A stretch of 6,365 nucleotides of DNA from Verrucomicrobiaceae bacterium (GTDB taxonomy: Bacteria; Verrucomicrobiota; Verrucomicrobiia; Verrucomicrobiales; Akkermansiaceae): assembly GCA_027483005.1 (NCBI GenBank), contig JAIXVN010000081.1:1-6365 (forward strand). The letters run 5' to 3'. The translations under genes were made by a program, and so were the position numbers. The notes under the pieces are model-generated. The model did no database searches, was not told the DNA's origin, and saw nothing but the letters and a program-made list of their open reading frames with translations. Positions 1 to 5,822 of this stretch are shown here, piece by piece (within the stretch, counting starts at the first letter, position 1; each line of letters begins with the position of its first letter).

Positions 1-576
1 TCGAACCTCGACAACCTGCTCGACGCCATCGCCATCATCACCTCGCCCTGGGGCCTGCACCTCGGCGCGAGGCACCTGACCATTTCCACCTCCGGCCTCG
101 TCCCGCAGATCCGCAAGCTCGCCGCGCATCCGCAGCAGATCCGACTCGCGATCTCGCTGCACGGGGCCACCGACGCGGTCCGCCAGCAGATCATGCCGGT
201 GAACAAGAAGTGGGGCGTCGATGAACTTTTCGGCGCGCTCGACGATTGGAACGCCCGCAAGAAGCAGCATCTGACGCTGGAATACATCCTCATCGAAGGC
301 GTGAACGACGACCTCGATCAGGCCCGCATCCTCGCGATGCACGCGCGACGCCTGAAGGCCAAGGTCAACCTGATCCCCTACAACACCGTCGAGGGACTGG
401 AGTGGAAACGTCCGTCGGAACATCAGTGTCGCGCCTTCCGCGACATCCTGAAAAACGCCGGTGTGACCGCCATGCTGCGTCTCGAAAAAGGCCACGACAT
501 CGACGCCGCCTGCGGCCAGCTCCGCCTCAAGCAGGAGACCGAGGAAGGCATCATCGAGGCGCCCGCGAAGAGGTAG
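1..576 (+). CDS. rlmN: RlmN, dual-specificity 23S rRNA/tRNA adenine-C2 methyltransferase (C-terminal part, 5' end outside window)
   Basis: Reading frame 1 is open from the first base and stops at TAG 574-576, giving 191 residues of the C-terminal half of a radical SAM methyltransferase. Family-typical blocks appear in order: NLDNLLDAI at the start, LTISTSGLVPQI (about residues 26-37 of the fragment), LAISLHGATDAVRQQIMPVNKK (49-70), LEYILIEGVNDD, VNLIPYNTVEG, and near the end GHDIDAACGQL. The Cys of that last block (fragment residue 171) matches the conserved C-terminal Cys that forms the methylated intermediate in RlmN (Cys355 in E. coli). The family methylates C2 of A2503 in 23S rRNA and A37 of some tRNAs in the cytoplasm, using SAM and a 4Fe-4S cluster. 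The CxxxCxxC cluster motif must lie upstream of the window. The NLIPYN and AACGQL blocks favour RlmN over the resistance paralogue Cfr. No frameshift is seen. Confidence 0.95.
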   Translation, partial: SNLDNLLDAIAIITSPWGLHLGARHLTISTSGLVPQIRKLAAHPQQIRLAISLHGATDAVRQQIMPVNKKWGVDELFGALDDWNARKKQHLTLEYILIEGVNDDLDQARILAMHARRLKAKVNLIPYNTVEGLEWKRPSEHQCRAFRDILKNAGVTAMLRLEKGHDIDAACGQLRLKQETEEGIIEAPAKR

Positions 577-595
577 CACAAGTTTGCAACTTGTG
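577..595. repeat. Perfect palindrome abutting the rlmN stop codon
   Basis: CACAAGTT (577-584) and AACTTGTG (588-595) are exact reverse complements separated by the three bases TGC. The arm begins immediately after the TAG stop of rlmN. No T-tract follows, so it is not a typical intrinsic terminator, although the hairpin could still affect transcript 3' ends. The form GTAGCACAAG-loop-CTTGTG resembles short dispersed palindromes I associate with verrucomicrobial and planctomycete intergenic regions; that recognition is from memory and not proven here. Confidence 0.75.
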
Positions 596-598
596 GCC

Positions 599-618
599 AG
601 GGGACGGGCCGCTCCCCT
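599..618. repeat. Small GC-rich inverted repeat (possible weak terminator hairpin)
   Basis: AGGGGA (599-604) pairs with TCCCCT (613-618) around an 8-base loop. It lies 4 bases past the first palindrome in the rlmN 3' region. No run of T follows on the plus strand, so terminator function is only a possibility. Confidence 0.35.
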
Positions 619-670
619 CAAGGCTTTCCCTCATCCTCTGTGAAGCCGTCTTGAAAATCAAAAAGAGGAG

Positions 671-753
671 TTCAACCGTAGATGGACGAATCAGATGATT
701 GGGGAGCTGCTTCCGTGCGTTTCCGTGAATCTCGTGGTTTTTTGGGACCACGG
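671..753. repeat. Imperfect long palindrome with 10-base periodicity in the convergent gap
   Basis: The left arm starts AACCGTAGATGGACGAA (674-690). The right arm, read on the minus strand from 739, starts AACCACGAGATTCACGGAA, so the two are imperfect inverted copies around a centre near GGGGAGCTGCTTCC (701-714). The right arm contains TTCCGTG twice at a 10-base offset (711-717 and 721-727), followed by CTCGTGG. A separate strong hairpin, CGTGGT (733-738) with ACCACG (747-752), lies 3 bases beyond the stop of the minus-strand nuclease gene and could end its transcript. The whole resembles the degenerate dispersed repeats of the ACGGAT/CCGTGG type found in several bacterial phyla. No gene is credible in 577-754. 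Confidence 0.55.
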
Positions 754-754
754 A

Positions 755-1822
755 TCACTTCCCGGCCGTGGTCGTTTCAAGGAAAGCGGCGAGGCGCCAG
801 CCGGCCTTGTTGAGTTCGATCTCGACGGTCTTTGAGGCGAAGATGGCGTAGTTGGAGGTGCCGGGATGGGGCTTTTCGATGGCCGTCCAGGCGAGGACTG
901 GCTTGCTGTTGCGATTGTCGAACTCCTCCTGCGGCAGGATCCGCAAGCGAGTGTGGGCTTCGGCGGCGAGGGGAAGGATTTCGTCGGCCCACTTTTCGGC
1001 CCACTTTTCAAACTTCAACGAGGGTTCGGGCTTCCAGTTGGCGGGCTCCTTTCCGGCGAGCTGGATCGCCCAATCGCGCGGGGTGAGGGTGTCGCTGGTC
1101 TTGTTCTGGGTGCGACGCTGGTAGGAGAGCGCGGATTCGACTGAATCGAAGTCCCAATAGGCGTGGAGATTGGTGGCTCCGAAATGGATGTCGTTTCCGC
1201 CGCGGGTGGGCTTGGCCTCGGGGTGGGCGTTGGGATCGTAGAGCTTGCCCTTTTCATCGAGAAAGGCCGCGCCGACGTGAAGGGGCTGATGAATGTCCCC
1301 GATGTAGTGGGCGAGGAGCACGACCGCGACAGCCGGGGTGATCTTCCGATCGTTGTCGGGCTTTTCCGTGCCGGCGAGGACGCGACCGCAGAAGGGGATG
1401 AGCTGGACGATGTCCCACTTCGACTTTCCGACCTTCGAGGCGGCGTAGCTGGAGGACTGGAAGGGGACGTCGGTGTAGTGGAACCAGTGATGCGAGGGCG
1501 GCATGTGGTTCTCGTCCTCGACTTCGGCGGGCGGGTTGGCATCGCGGAAGGCGAGGAGCTGGGCTTCGAGGGCGGGGTTCTCGGGGAGCTTGAAATTGCC
1601 CTTGCCCTTGTCCTCGCCACGAAGCTCGTCCGGCAGGGTGGAGGCGCGCTCCAGGGTGACTGCTCCGAGGAGCTTCTTCACCGTGGCCCCGGCGGGTTTC
1701 CCCTCGATCAGCTTGTCCGCGAGCGCCCCGACGATGCGGTGGCCGTTCTCGCTGTAGGCGGCGAGAGGCGCGAGGGAAAGCGCCTGGACGAGCGCGAGGA
1801 GGCCGAGGGGTTTCAAGGGCAT
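755..1822 (-). CDS. Exported S1/P1-family zinc-dependent nuclease
   Basis: This gene encodes 355 residues of an S1/P1 nuclease, a trinuclear-zinc enzyme that cleaves single-stranded DNA/RNA and, in some members, 3'-nucleotides. The N-terminus is a signal peptide (KPLGLLALVQALSLAPLAA) with likely cleavage after Ala22, so it should act in the periplasm or outside the cell. Mature Tyr23 takes the place of P1 Trp1, whose amino and carbonyl groups bind zinc. The other ligand positions are present: His28 (ENGHRIVG), Asp65 (STLPDELR), His115 (HYTDVP), His172 and Asp176 (AHYIGD), His182 (QPLHVG), His220 and Asp224 (NLHAYWD); GGNDIHFG is also conserved. I chose the ATG at 1820-1822 because a longer in-frame start at 1912 would run into the upstream gene and bury the signal peptide. 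It lies 49 bases after the PagL-like gene, probably last in the same transcript. No Shine-Dalgarno motif is visible. Confidence 0.93.
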   Translation of the reverse strand: MPLKPLGLLALVQALSLAPLAAYSENGHRIVGALADKLIEGKPAGATVKKLLGAVTLERASTLPDELRGEDKGKGNFKLPENPALEAQLLAFRDANPPAEVEDENHMPPSHHWFHYTDVPFQSSSYAASKVGKSKWDIVQLIPFCGRVLAGTEKPDNDRKITPAVAVVLLAHYIGDIHQPLHVGAAFLDEKGKLYDPNAHPEAKPTRGGNDIHFGATNLHAYWDFDSVESALSYQRRTQNKTSDTLTPRDWAIQLAGKEPANWKPEPSLKFEKWAEKWADEILPLAAEAHTRLRILPQEEFDNRNSKPVLAWTAIEKPHPGTSNYAIFASKTVEIELNKAGWRLAAFLETTTAGK

Positions 1823-1871
1823 GAGGCGACCGTGGGTGCATCGACCGTGCCAGACGAAGGGCAATCGTGTT

Positions 1872-2456
1872 TCAGAATTGCCAGCCCAGGCCGATGGTCG
1901 CGCCGAGGGCATCGATTCCGGGATTCGGAGTGGTTTGTCCGCCGTTGGAATGATGGAGGAGATACACGCCGCCCATGATCGAGAGATCCTTGGCGATCCG
2001 CTGGCGGAGGCCGAACTCGGAGAACCAGTTCAGGGTGAAATCCTGGCCCTGGCCGCCGACGACGCGGGTGGAGTCAGTCAGGCCGATGCCGCCGCCGATG
2101 GAGAAGTAGAGCGAGGTTTCTCCGTTGGGGAACCAGTACTCGATCGAAGGCGCGGCATTCAGGCCGAGGTAGTAGCTTTCCGGGCCGTTCACGATCGACT
2201 CGGCGAGGAAGGCGAAGCGGTTCCGCAGCAGGAAACGGGAGCCGTCCGCCCCAGTGTGGAACTCGAACATCATCGGGCTGCGCAGGACGAGCTGCGTCGG
2301 GATGATTTCGTAATCGAGCGGGGTGTTGTGGCCAATGCTCGAGGTGTAGCCGGATTGGAGGGCAAGCTCCCAACGATCGCCCGGGTGGCTGGCCGTGGTG
2401 GCGGCGAGCGCGGTGCCGGAGGAAAGAACAAGGGCGAGAAATGGGGAGCGTTGCAT
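1872..2456 (-). CDS. PagL-like lipid A deacylase / acyloxyacyl hydrolase family outer-membrane protein
   Basis: This gene encodes 194 residues. A signal peptide (about 1-19, ending ALA) is followed by alternating-residue beta segments and a terminal Phe (GLGWQF), as in small outer-membrane beta-barrels. The signature near the C-terminus is LLHHSNGGQTTPNPGIDALG. It aligns with the PagL active-site stretch HxSN...PNxGIE: His168 and Ser170 match the catalytic His and Ser. Asp182, 14 residues after His168, occupies the catalytic Glu position. PagL removes the 3-O-linked acyl chain from lipid A at the outer membrane, so a role in LPS remodelling is plausible, but the Glu-to-Asp change leaves activity open. 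The length suits an 8-stranded barrel. The gene starts 15 bases after the YbjN-like stop, which suggests co-transcription. The sequence before the ATG reads CATTCCTCC, with no ribosome-binding motif. Confidence 0.82.
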   Translation of the reverse strand: MQRSPFLALVLSSGTALAATTASHPGDRWELALQSGYTSSIGHNTPLDYEIIPTQLVLRSPMMFEFHTGADGSRFLLRNRFAFLAESIVNGPESYYLGLNAAPSIEYWFPNGETSLYFSIGGGIGLTDSTRVVGGQGQDFTLNWFSEFGLRQRIAKDLSIMGGVYLLHHSNGGQTTPNPGIDALGATIGLGWQF

Positions 2457-2471
2457 GGAGGAATGGAGATG

Positions 2472-2984
2472 TTAGAAATCGTCTTCGTCGCCGGGGACCG
2501 GAGGAATCACGTCCTCGCGCATCAGCAGGCGTTCGAGGTCGAGATCGTCGAGGAGATCGTCTGCGGTGCCGACCACGATCGCGGCGTAAGGCGTGATGCG
2601 GTCCAGTTCGGCGATCGCACAGTGGACCATCGAAACCACGATGTCGGCATCATATTTCTCACGCTCGAAGAGATTGGTGATCCGGAAAACCAGGCGGCCG
2701 CGATCAATGTCGAGCTCGAAGCCGCCGAGGGTGAGCTGCTTGTTGGCTCGGGCGAGAAGTTCCAGGACGTGGCGCAGGTGCTCGTCATCGGGATCGAGCC
2801 GACCCTCCGCCACGATGGCGAGGGCGTTGATCGCCGGGTAGGCCTGCACGACCAGATCGACGCGGGTGTGATGGGCATCGAACACGGCGCGGATGACATC
2901 GCGACCCTCGACGAGTTCGCAATGCCAGCCGTTCTGGCCGAAGGTGTTTTCCACGGACTGGATCTGGAGGGAAGGCGGACGCAT
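2472..2984 (-). CDS. YbjN-domain protein (type III secretion chaperone-like fold)
   Basis: This gene encodes 170 residues with no signal peptide or membrane segment, so it is probably cytoplasmic. Residues 1-140 read as the YbjN family: an alternating beta/alpha pattern (WHCELVEG, VDLVVQAYP, ALAIVAEGRL), a helix LRHVLELLARANKQLTLGGF, then FELDIDRGRLVFRITNL and a final helix with VSMVHCAIAELDRITPYAAIVV. The LxxANxxLxxGxFELD stretch is the part I recognise best. Members are loosely called sensory-transduction regulators, but their molecular role is poorly defined, so I assign none. The last 30 residues form an acidic tail (DDLLDDLDLERLL, ending GDEDDF). It is the first gene of the leftward trio and is divergent from the SPFH gene across a 134-base gap. 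The ATG at 2982-2984 has no Shine-Dalgarno sequence. Confidence 0.78.
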   Translation of the reverse strand: MRPPSLQIQSVENTFGQNGWHCELVEGRDVIRAVFDAHHTRVDLVVQAYPAINALAIVAEGRLDPDDEHLRHVLELLARANKQLTLGGFELDIDRGRLVFRITNLFEREKYDADIVVSMVHCAIAELDRITPYAAIVVGTADDLLDDLDLERLLMREDVIPPVPGDEDDF

Positions 2985-3118
2985 GGGCGCAGGATGAACA
3001 GGGAACGCGGAAGGTCCAACCCGGAAGATGCCCGCCGTTCCAAATCCCGCACATGTTTCCGATTGCTTCGCGGCGAGGGCTTGTCGAGTCTGTAGGCCAA
3101 TCTCAATCAGACACGCAC
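2985..3118. promoter_or_regulatory. Divergent intergenic region expected to hold promoters for both flanking units
   Basis: These 134 bases separate the start codons of the leftward YbjN-led trio and the rightward SPFH/zinc-ribbon pair, so both promoters should lie here or overlap the gene starts. I find no convincing -35/-10 pair. Weak candidates such as TTGCTT (3063-3068) and TTGTCG (3081-3086) have no good partner about 17 bases downstream. The call rests on gene arrangement only. Confidence 0.35.
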
Positions 3119-4180
3119 ATGGGACTCATGGATTTCATCAAGGGGGAGCTGCTCGAAATCATCGAATGGCAGGACGATTCACGCGACACCATCGCTTGGC
3201 GCTATCCGGACGACGACAAGGCGATCAAGAACGGCGCGCAGCTCATCGTGCGTGAAAGCCAGACCGCGCAGTTTGTTTATCTCGGCCAGTTCGGCGATGC
3301 CTTCGGACCCGGCAAGCATTCGCTGGTCACCGACAACATCCCGGTCCTCAACAAGCTCAAGGGCTGGAAATACGGCTTCGAGAGCCCCTTCAAGGCCGAC
3401 GTTTATTTCGTCAACACCCGCCTGTTCACCGGCAACAAGTGGGGCACCGCGAACCCGATCATGCTGCGCGACGCCGATCTCGGCATCGTTCGCGCTCGGG
3501 CCTATGGCACCTACGACTTCAAGGTCACCAACGTGCCGCTGTTCCTCAAGGAGGTCGCCGGATCGGATCATGATTTCCGCGTCGATGAGTTCGCCGACAC
3601 CATGCGTTCGCGCATTGTCAGCACCTTCTCGGACGCCCTGGCCTCCGCGCATGTGCCGGTGTTCGACGTGGCGACACGTTACATGGATCTCGGCGACGCG
3701 CTGCTGCCGCTGATCAACCCGATCATTTCCACGAAATACGGCATCGAGGTCGCCAGCTTCGTGGTCGAGAACGTCTCCGTTCCGCCGGAAGTCGAGGAGG
3801 CCATCGACAAGCGTTCCGCGATGTCCGCGATCGGCAATCTCAACGACTTCGTGAAATACCAGATGGGCCAGGGCATGGCCGCTGGCGGCGGTGCCGGCCC
3901 GGGCGGCATGGCGGCGGAAATGGCCGTCGGTTTCGCGATGGCGAAAGATCTCATGGCTCAGACCGCCCCGGCTGGTGCAGGAACTCCGCCACCGCTTCCT
4001 GGTGCTGCGGCGGTTTCTCCAAATCCGGATCTGCTCGACCCGGCCTCGGTCGCCCGCGTCCTCGGAGTTTCCGAAGCCGACGTCATGGCGGAGATCGAGT
4101 CCGGCAAGCTGAACGCCAAAAAGATCGGCTCCAGCTACCGCATCACCCGCAGTGCCCTCGACGCTTTCCTGGCGGATTGA
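3119..4180 (+). CDS. SPFH/band-7 protein (YdjI / 'virion core' type) with C-terminal excisionase-like helix-turn-helix
   Basis: This gene encodes 353 residues. The start MGLMDFIKGELLEIIEW and the blocks IKNGAQLIVRESQTAQFV, AFGPGKHSLVTDNIPVL and LKGWKYGFESPFKADVYFVN (36-100) are typical of the YdjI-type SPFH family, in which a short N-terminal amphipathic helix touches the membrane. The SPFH domain runs to about residue 230 (ISTKYGIEVASFVVENVSVPPEVEEAIDKR). A Gly/Ala/Met/Pro-rich linker follows (253-304), then LDPASVARVLGVSEADVMAEIESG...KIGSSYRITRSALDAFL (306-351), which reads as an excisionase/MerR-like helix-turn-helix (HTH_17). Relatives I know often carry a C-terminal zinc ribbon here. I chose the ATG at 3119 because the family begins MGL(F/M)DFIKGE; an in-frame ATG at 3053 would add 22 unlike residues. 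The zinc-ribbon partner follows after 18 bases. In B. subtilis, YdjI works with YdjG/YdjH and PspA in a membrane-associated complex; the same kind of role here is inferred. Confidence 0.92.
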   Translation: MGLMDFIKGELLEIIEWQDDSRDTIAWRYPDDDKAIKNGAQLIVRESQTAQFVYLGQFGDAFGPGKHSLVTDNIPVLNKLKGWKYGFESPFKADVYFVNTRLFTGNKWGTANPIMLRDADLGIVRARAYGTYDFKVTNVPLFLKEVAGSDHDFRVDEFADTMRSRIVSTFSDALASAHVPVFDVATRYMDLGDALLPLINPIISTKYGIEVASFVVENVSVPPEVEEAIDKRSAMSAIGNLNDFVKYQMGQGMAAGGGAGPGGMAAEMAVGFAMAKDLMAQTAPAGAGTPPPLPGAAAVSPNPDLLDPASVARVLGVSEADVMAEIESGKLNAKKIGSSYRITRSALDAFLAD

Positions 4181-4198
4181 TCCGTTTCTCGATCCGAC

Positions 4199-5368
4199 GT
4201 GGAAACACCCCCCGCTACCCCCTTTTCCGTACCGCCCTTGCCACCGCCCCTGCCAAGGGTCAGCGGCTCGACGGCGGACGTCCGCTCGTTGAGCCGCCAC
4301 GTCTGTCCGGAATGCGGGGGCAAGGGCGAGTGGGACCCGGCGAAAAAGCAACTCGTCTGCCCCTACTGCGGCAATGCCTTCGATCGCATCGGCCCGCCAC
4401 CCTTGAAGGACTCGGTGCTCGAACACGATCTCGATCAGGCGATCGCCGAACTCGGCGCCCGCGCCGGGACGGTGGATACCGCGACACGACGCGTGCAGTG
4501 CAACAACTGCCACGCCGTGCTGGTCCGCTCCGGCGACACCGTGGCGCAGCACTGCGATTTCTGCGGCTCCCCGGAACTCCTCGACTACACCCAGATCGAC
4601 GCCGCCATCCGACCGGAATCCGTCCTCCCGGCGCAGATTTCCAAGGAGCAGGCCTACCATTCGCTGAAGGGCTACCTCGCCTCGAAATGGTTCGCGCCCG
4701 GCGATCTCAAGAAGCGGAACCTGGTCGATCGAATGCACCGCGTCTACCTGCCCTACTGGACCTTCGACGCCTCGGCCGAGTGCCCGTGGACCGCCGAAAG
4801 CGGCACCTACTACTATGAAACGGTGACCGAGCGGGATTCCGAAGGTCGCACCACCTCCCGCCAGGAGCGCCGCACCCGGTGGAGTCCGGCCAGCGGGCAT
4901 GTCTCGACCTGTTTCGACGACATCCTGATTTCCGGCTCACGCGGGCTCGACGGCGAGCTGCTGACCAAGATCGAGCCCTTTCCCACCAAGGACCTCGTGC
5001 CCTACGAGACCTCCTACGTCTCCGGCTGGCAGGTCGAGCAGTATCAGGTCCCGCTGATCGATGCGGCCCGCGCGGGCTTCAACGCCATGCACGGAGTCCT
5101 CGAGGAAATGTGCGGTCGCGAGGTGCCGGGCGACACCTACCGGGGGCTCCAGATCTACCCCGAATACTCCGACAAAACCTTCAAGCACCTGCTCGCACCG
5201 GTTTGGCTGCTGGCCTACCAGTATCGGGGAAAAACCTGGCAGGGAGTCGTCAACGCCATCACCGGAACCACCGCCGCCAAGTTCCCGATCAGCCCTTGGA
5301 AAGTGGCGCTCGTCGTCGTACTCGTGCTTCTTGCGCTCCTCATCTTCTTCAGCCTGGCCGGTCGCTGA
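4199..5368 (+). CDS. Double zinc-ribbon, C-terminally membrane-anchored protein (YdjG-like partner of the SPFH protein)
   Basis: This gene encodes 389 residues from a GTG start, 18 bases after the SPFH stop. After a Pro-rich head (4-20) come two zinc ribbons: Cys36/39 with Cys54/57 (CPECG...CPYCG) and Cys101/104 with Cys119/122 (CNNC...CDFCG). A middle domain follows with VLPAQISKEQAYHSLKGYLASKWFAP (142-167), RVYLPYWTFDASAECPW (181-197), and later LVPYETSYVSGWQVEQYQVPL and LAPVWLLAYQYRGKTWQGVVNAITG (332-356). One hydrophobic helix (367-386, VALVVVLVLLALLIFFSL) ends the protein, leaving a very short tail, so the body is probably cytoplasmic. Relatives are often mislabelled as primosomal protein N' or helicase because of the ribbons; no helicase motifs are present. 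The B. subtilis analogue is YdjG, a TFIIB-type zinc-ribbon membrane protein encoded beside YdjI. The function is inferred to be a membrane platform for the SPFH protein. The C-terminal codons overlap the convergent gene by 20 bases. Confidence 0.85.
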   Translation: METPPATPFSVPPLPPPLPRVSGSTADVRSLSRHVCPECGGKGEWDPAKKQLVCPYCGNAFDRIGPPPLKDSVLEHDLDQAIAELGARAGTVDTATRRVQCNNCHAVLVRSGDTVAQHCDFCGSPELLDYTQIDAAIRPESVLPAQISKEQAYHSLKGYLASKWFAPGDLKKRNLVDRMHRVYLPYWTFDASAECPWTAESGTYYYETVTERDSEGRTTSRQERRTRWSPASGHVSTCFDDILISGSRGLDGELLTKIEPFPTKDLVPYETSYVSGWQVEQYQVPLIDAARAGFNAMHGVLEEMCGREVPGDTYRGLQIYPEYSDKTFKHLLAPVWLLAYQYRGKTWQGVVNAITGTTAAKFPISPWKVALVVVLVLLALLIFFSLAGR

Positions 5369-5822
5369 TGTCCGGAAAACGGCCACGGATCGCCTTGGCC
5401 AGCAGCTCCCGCTGCGGTTGGGCGATCGGAGCGAGCGACAAATGCAGCCCGGCGGTCTTCTCCGGGTTGTAGTGCAGGGTCAGCCTGTCGGCATCGATCT
5501 CGGCGGAGTCGATCTGCGCCCAGGCCACCAACTGCATGCCATTCTCCGGGCGAAAAAGAGGGAACACCTCCACCCCGATCGGGCTGAGGATCAGGTAGGC
5601 GTGCCGGGTGCAACGGATCGCAAAGCGGACCAGCAGCACGGCCAATCCCAGCGGAATCAGGCCCCAGGCCGGATGTGGAAGCTCACCATGCTCCGCCCGA
5701 TAGGGGGCCACCAGCACGAACACCAGCGCCGTCATCACCAGCGCGGCCGCCGCCATCCAGAATCCCGCGGCCTGCCCGGCGCGGGTGAACCGCAGTTCCT
5801 TGTGAGATTCAGCGACTGCCAT
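5349..5822 (-). CDS. Small two-helix membrane protein with possible PH-like C-terminal domain
   Basis: This gene encodes 157 residues. Two hydrophobic helices (about 19-40, FWMAAAALVMTALVFVLVAP, and 52-69, AWGLIPLGLAVLLVRFAI) form a hairpin. It is followed by a soluble part with a strand-rich pattern: HAYLILSPIGVEVFPLF, QLVAWAQIDSAEID, DRLTLHYN, GLHLSLAPI, and a closing helix QRELLAKAIRGRF. This TM-hairpin-plus-strands layout resembles bacterial PH-like (bPH) membrane proteins, but the match is by pattern only and no catalytic motif is seen. I chose the ATG at 5820-5822 because the longer in-frame start at 5873 would be TTG and would add 17 residues unlike the rest. Its 3' end overlaps the zinc-ribbon gene tail-to-tail. 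Proximity to the SPFH pair suggests a membrane theme but does not show a shared pathway. Confidence 0.65.
   Translation of the reverse strand: MAVAESHKELRFTRAGQAAGFWMAAAALVMTALVFVLVAPYRAEHGELPHPAWGLIPLGLAVLLVRFAIRCTRHAYLILSPIGVEVFPLFRPENGMQLVAWAQIDSAEIDADRLTLHYNPEKTAGLHLSLAPIAQPQRELLAKAIRGRFPDISDRPG

Noticed and set aside
551..751. Short minus-strand frame in the rlmN-nuclease gap
   Set aside because: It lies over the palindromic repeats; its translation contains the HEIHGNARKQ type of string typical of false genes called over dispersed repeats.
733..752. Classical intrinsic terminator for the nuclease gene
   Set aside because: The hairpin CGTGGT/ACCACG is real and well placed, but on the minus strand its A-run is in the loop and no T-tract follows the stem, so I left it as part of the repeat element.
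1163..1978. Plus-strand open frame of 271 codons antisense to the nuclease
   Set aside because: The nuclease on the other strand keeps all zinc-ligand positions; this frame is a compositional shadow.
1821..3095. Long plus-strand open frame (424 codons) across the leftward gene trio
   Set aside because: It runs antisense to the PagL-like and YbjN-like genes, which have recognisable family motifs; long antisense frames are expected in GC-rich DNA. Its translation is Glu/Gly/Val/Arg-rich with no domain.
3179..4900. Long minus-strand open frame (573 codons) over the SPFH and zinc-ribbon genes
   Set aside because: It is antisense to two well-supported genes and spans their boundary. The translation is Gly/Arg/Val/His-rich low-complexity sequence with no recognisable motif.
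4199..5368. Primosomal protein N' / helicase identity for the zinc-ribbon gene
   Set aside because: Only the zinc ribbons invite that label. There are no Walker or other helicase motifs, and a C-terminal membrane helix is present.
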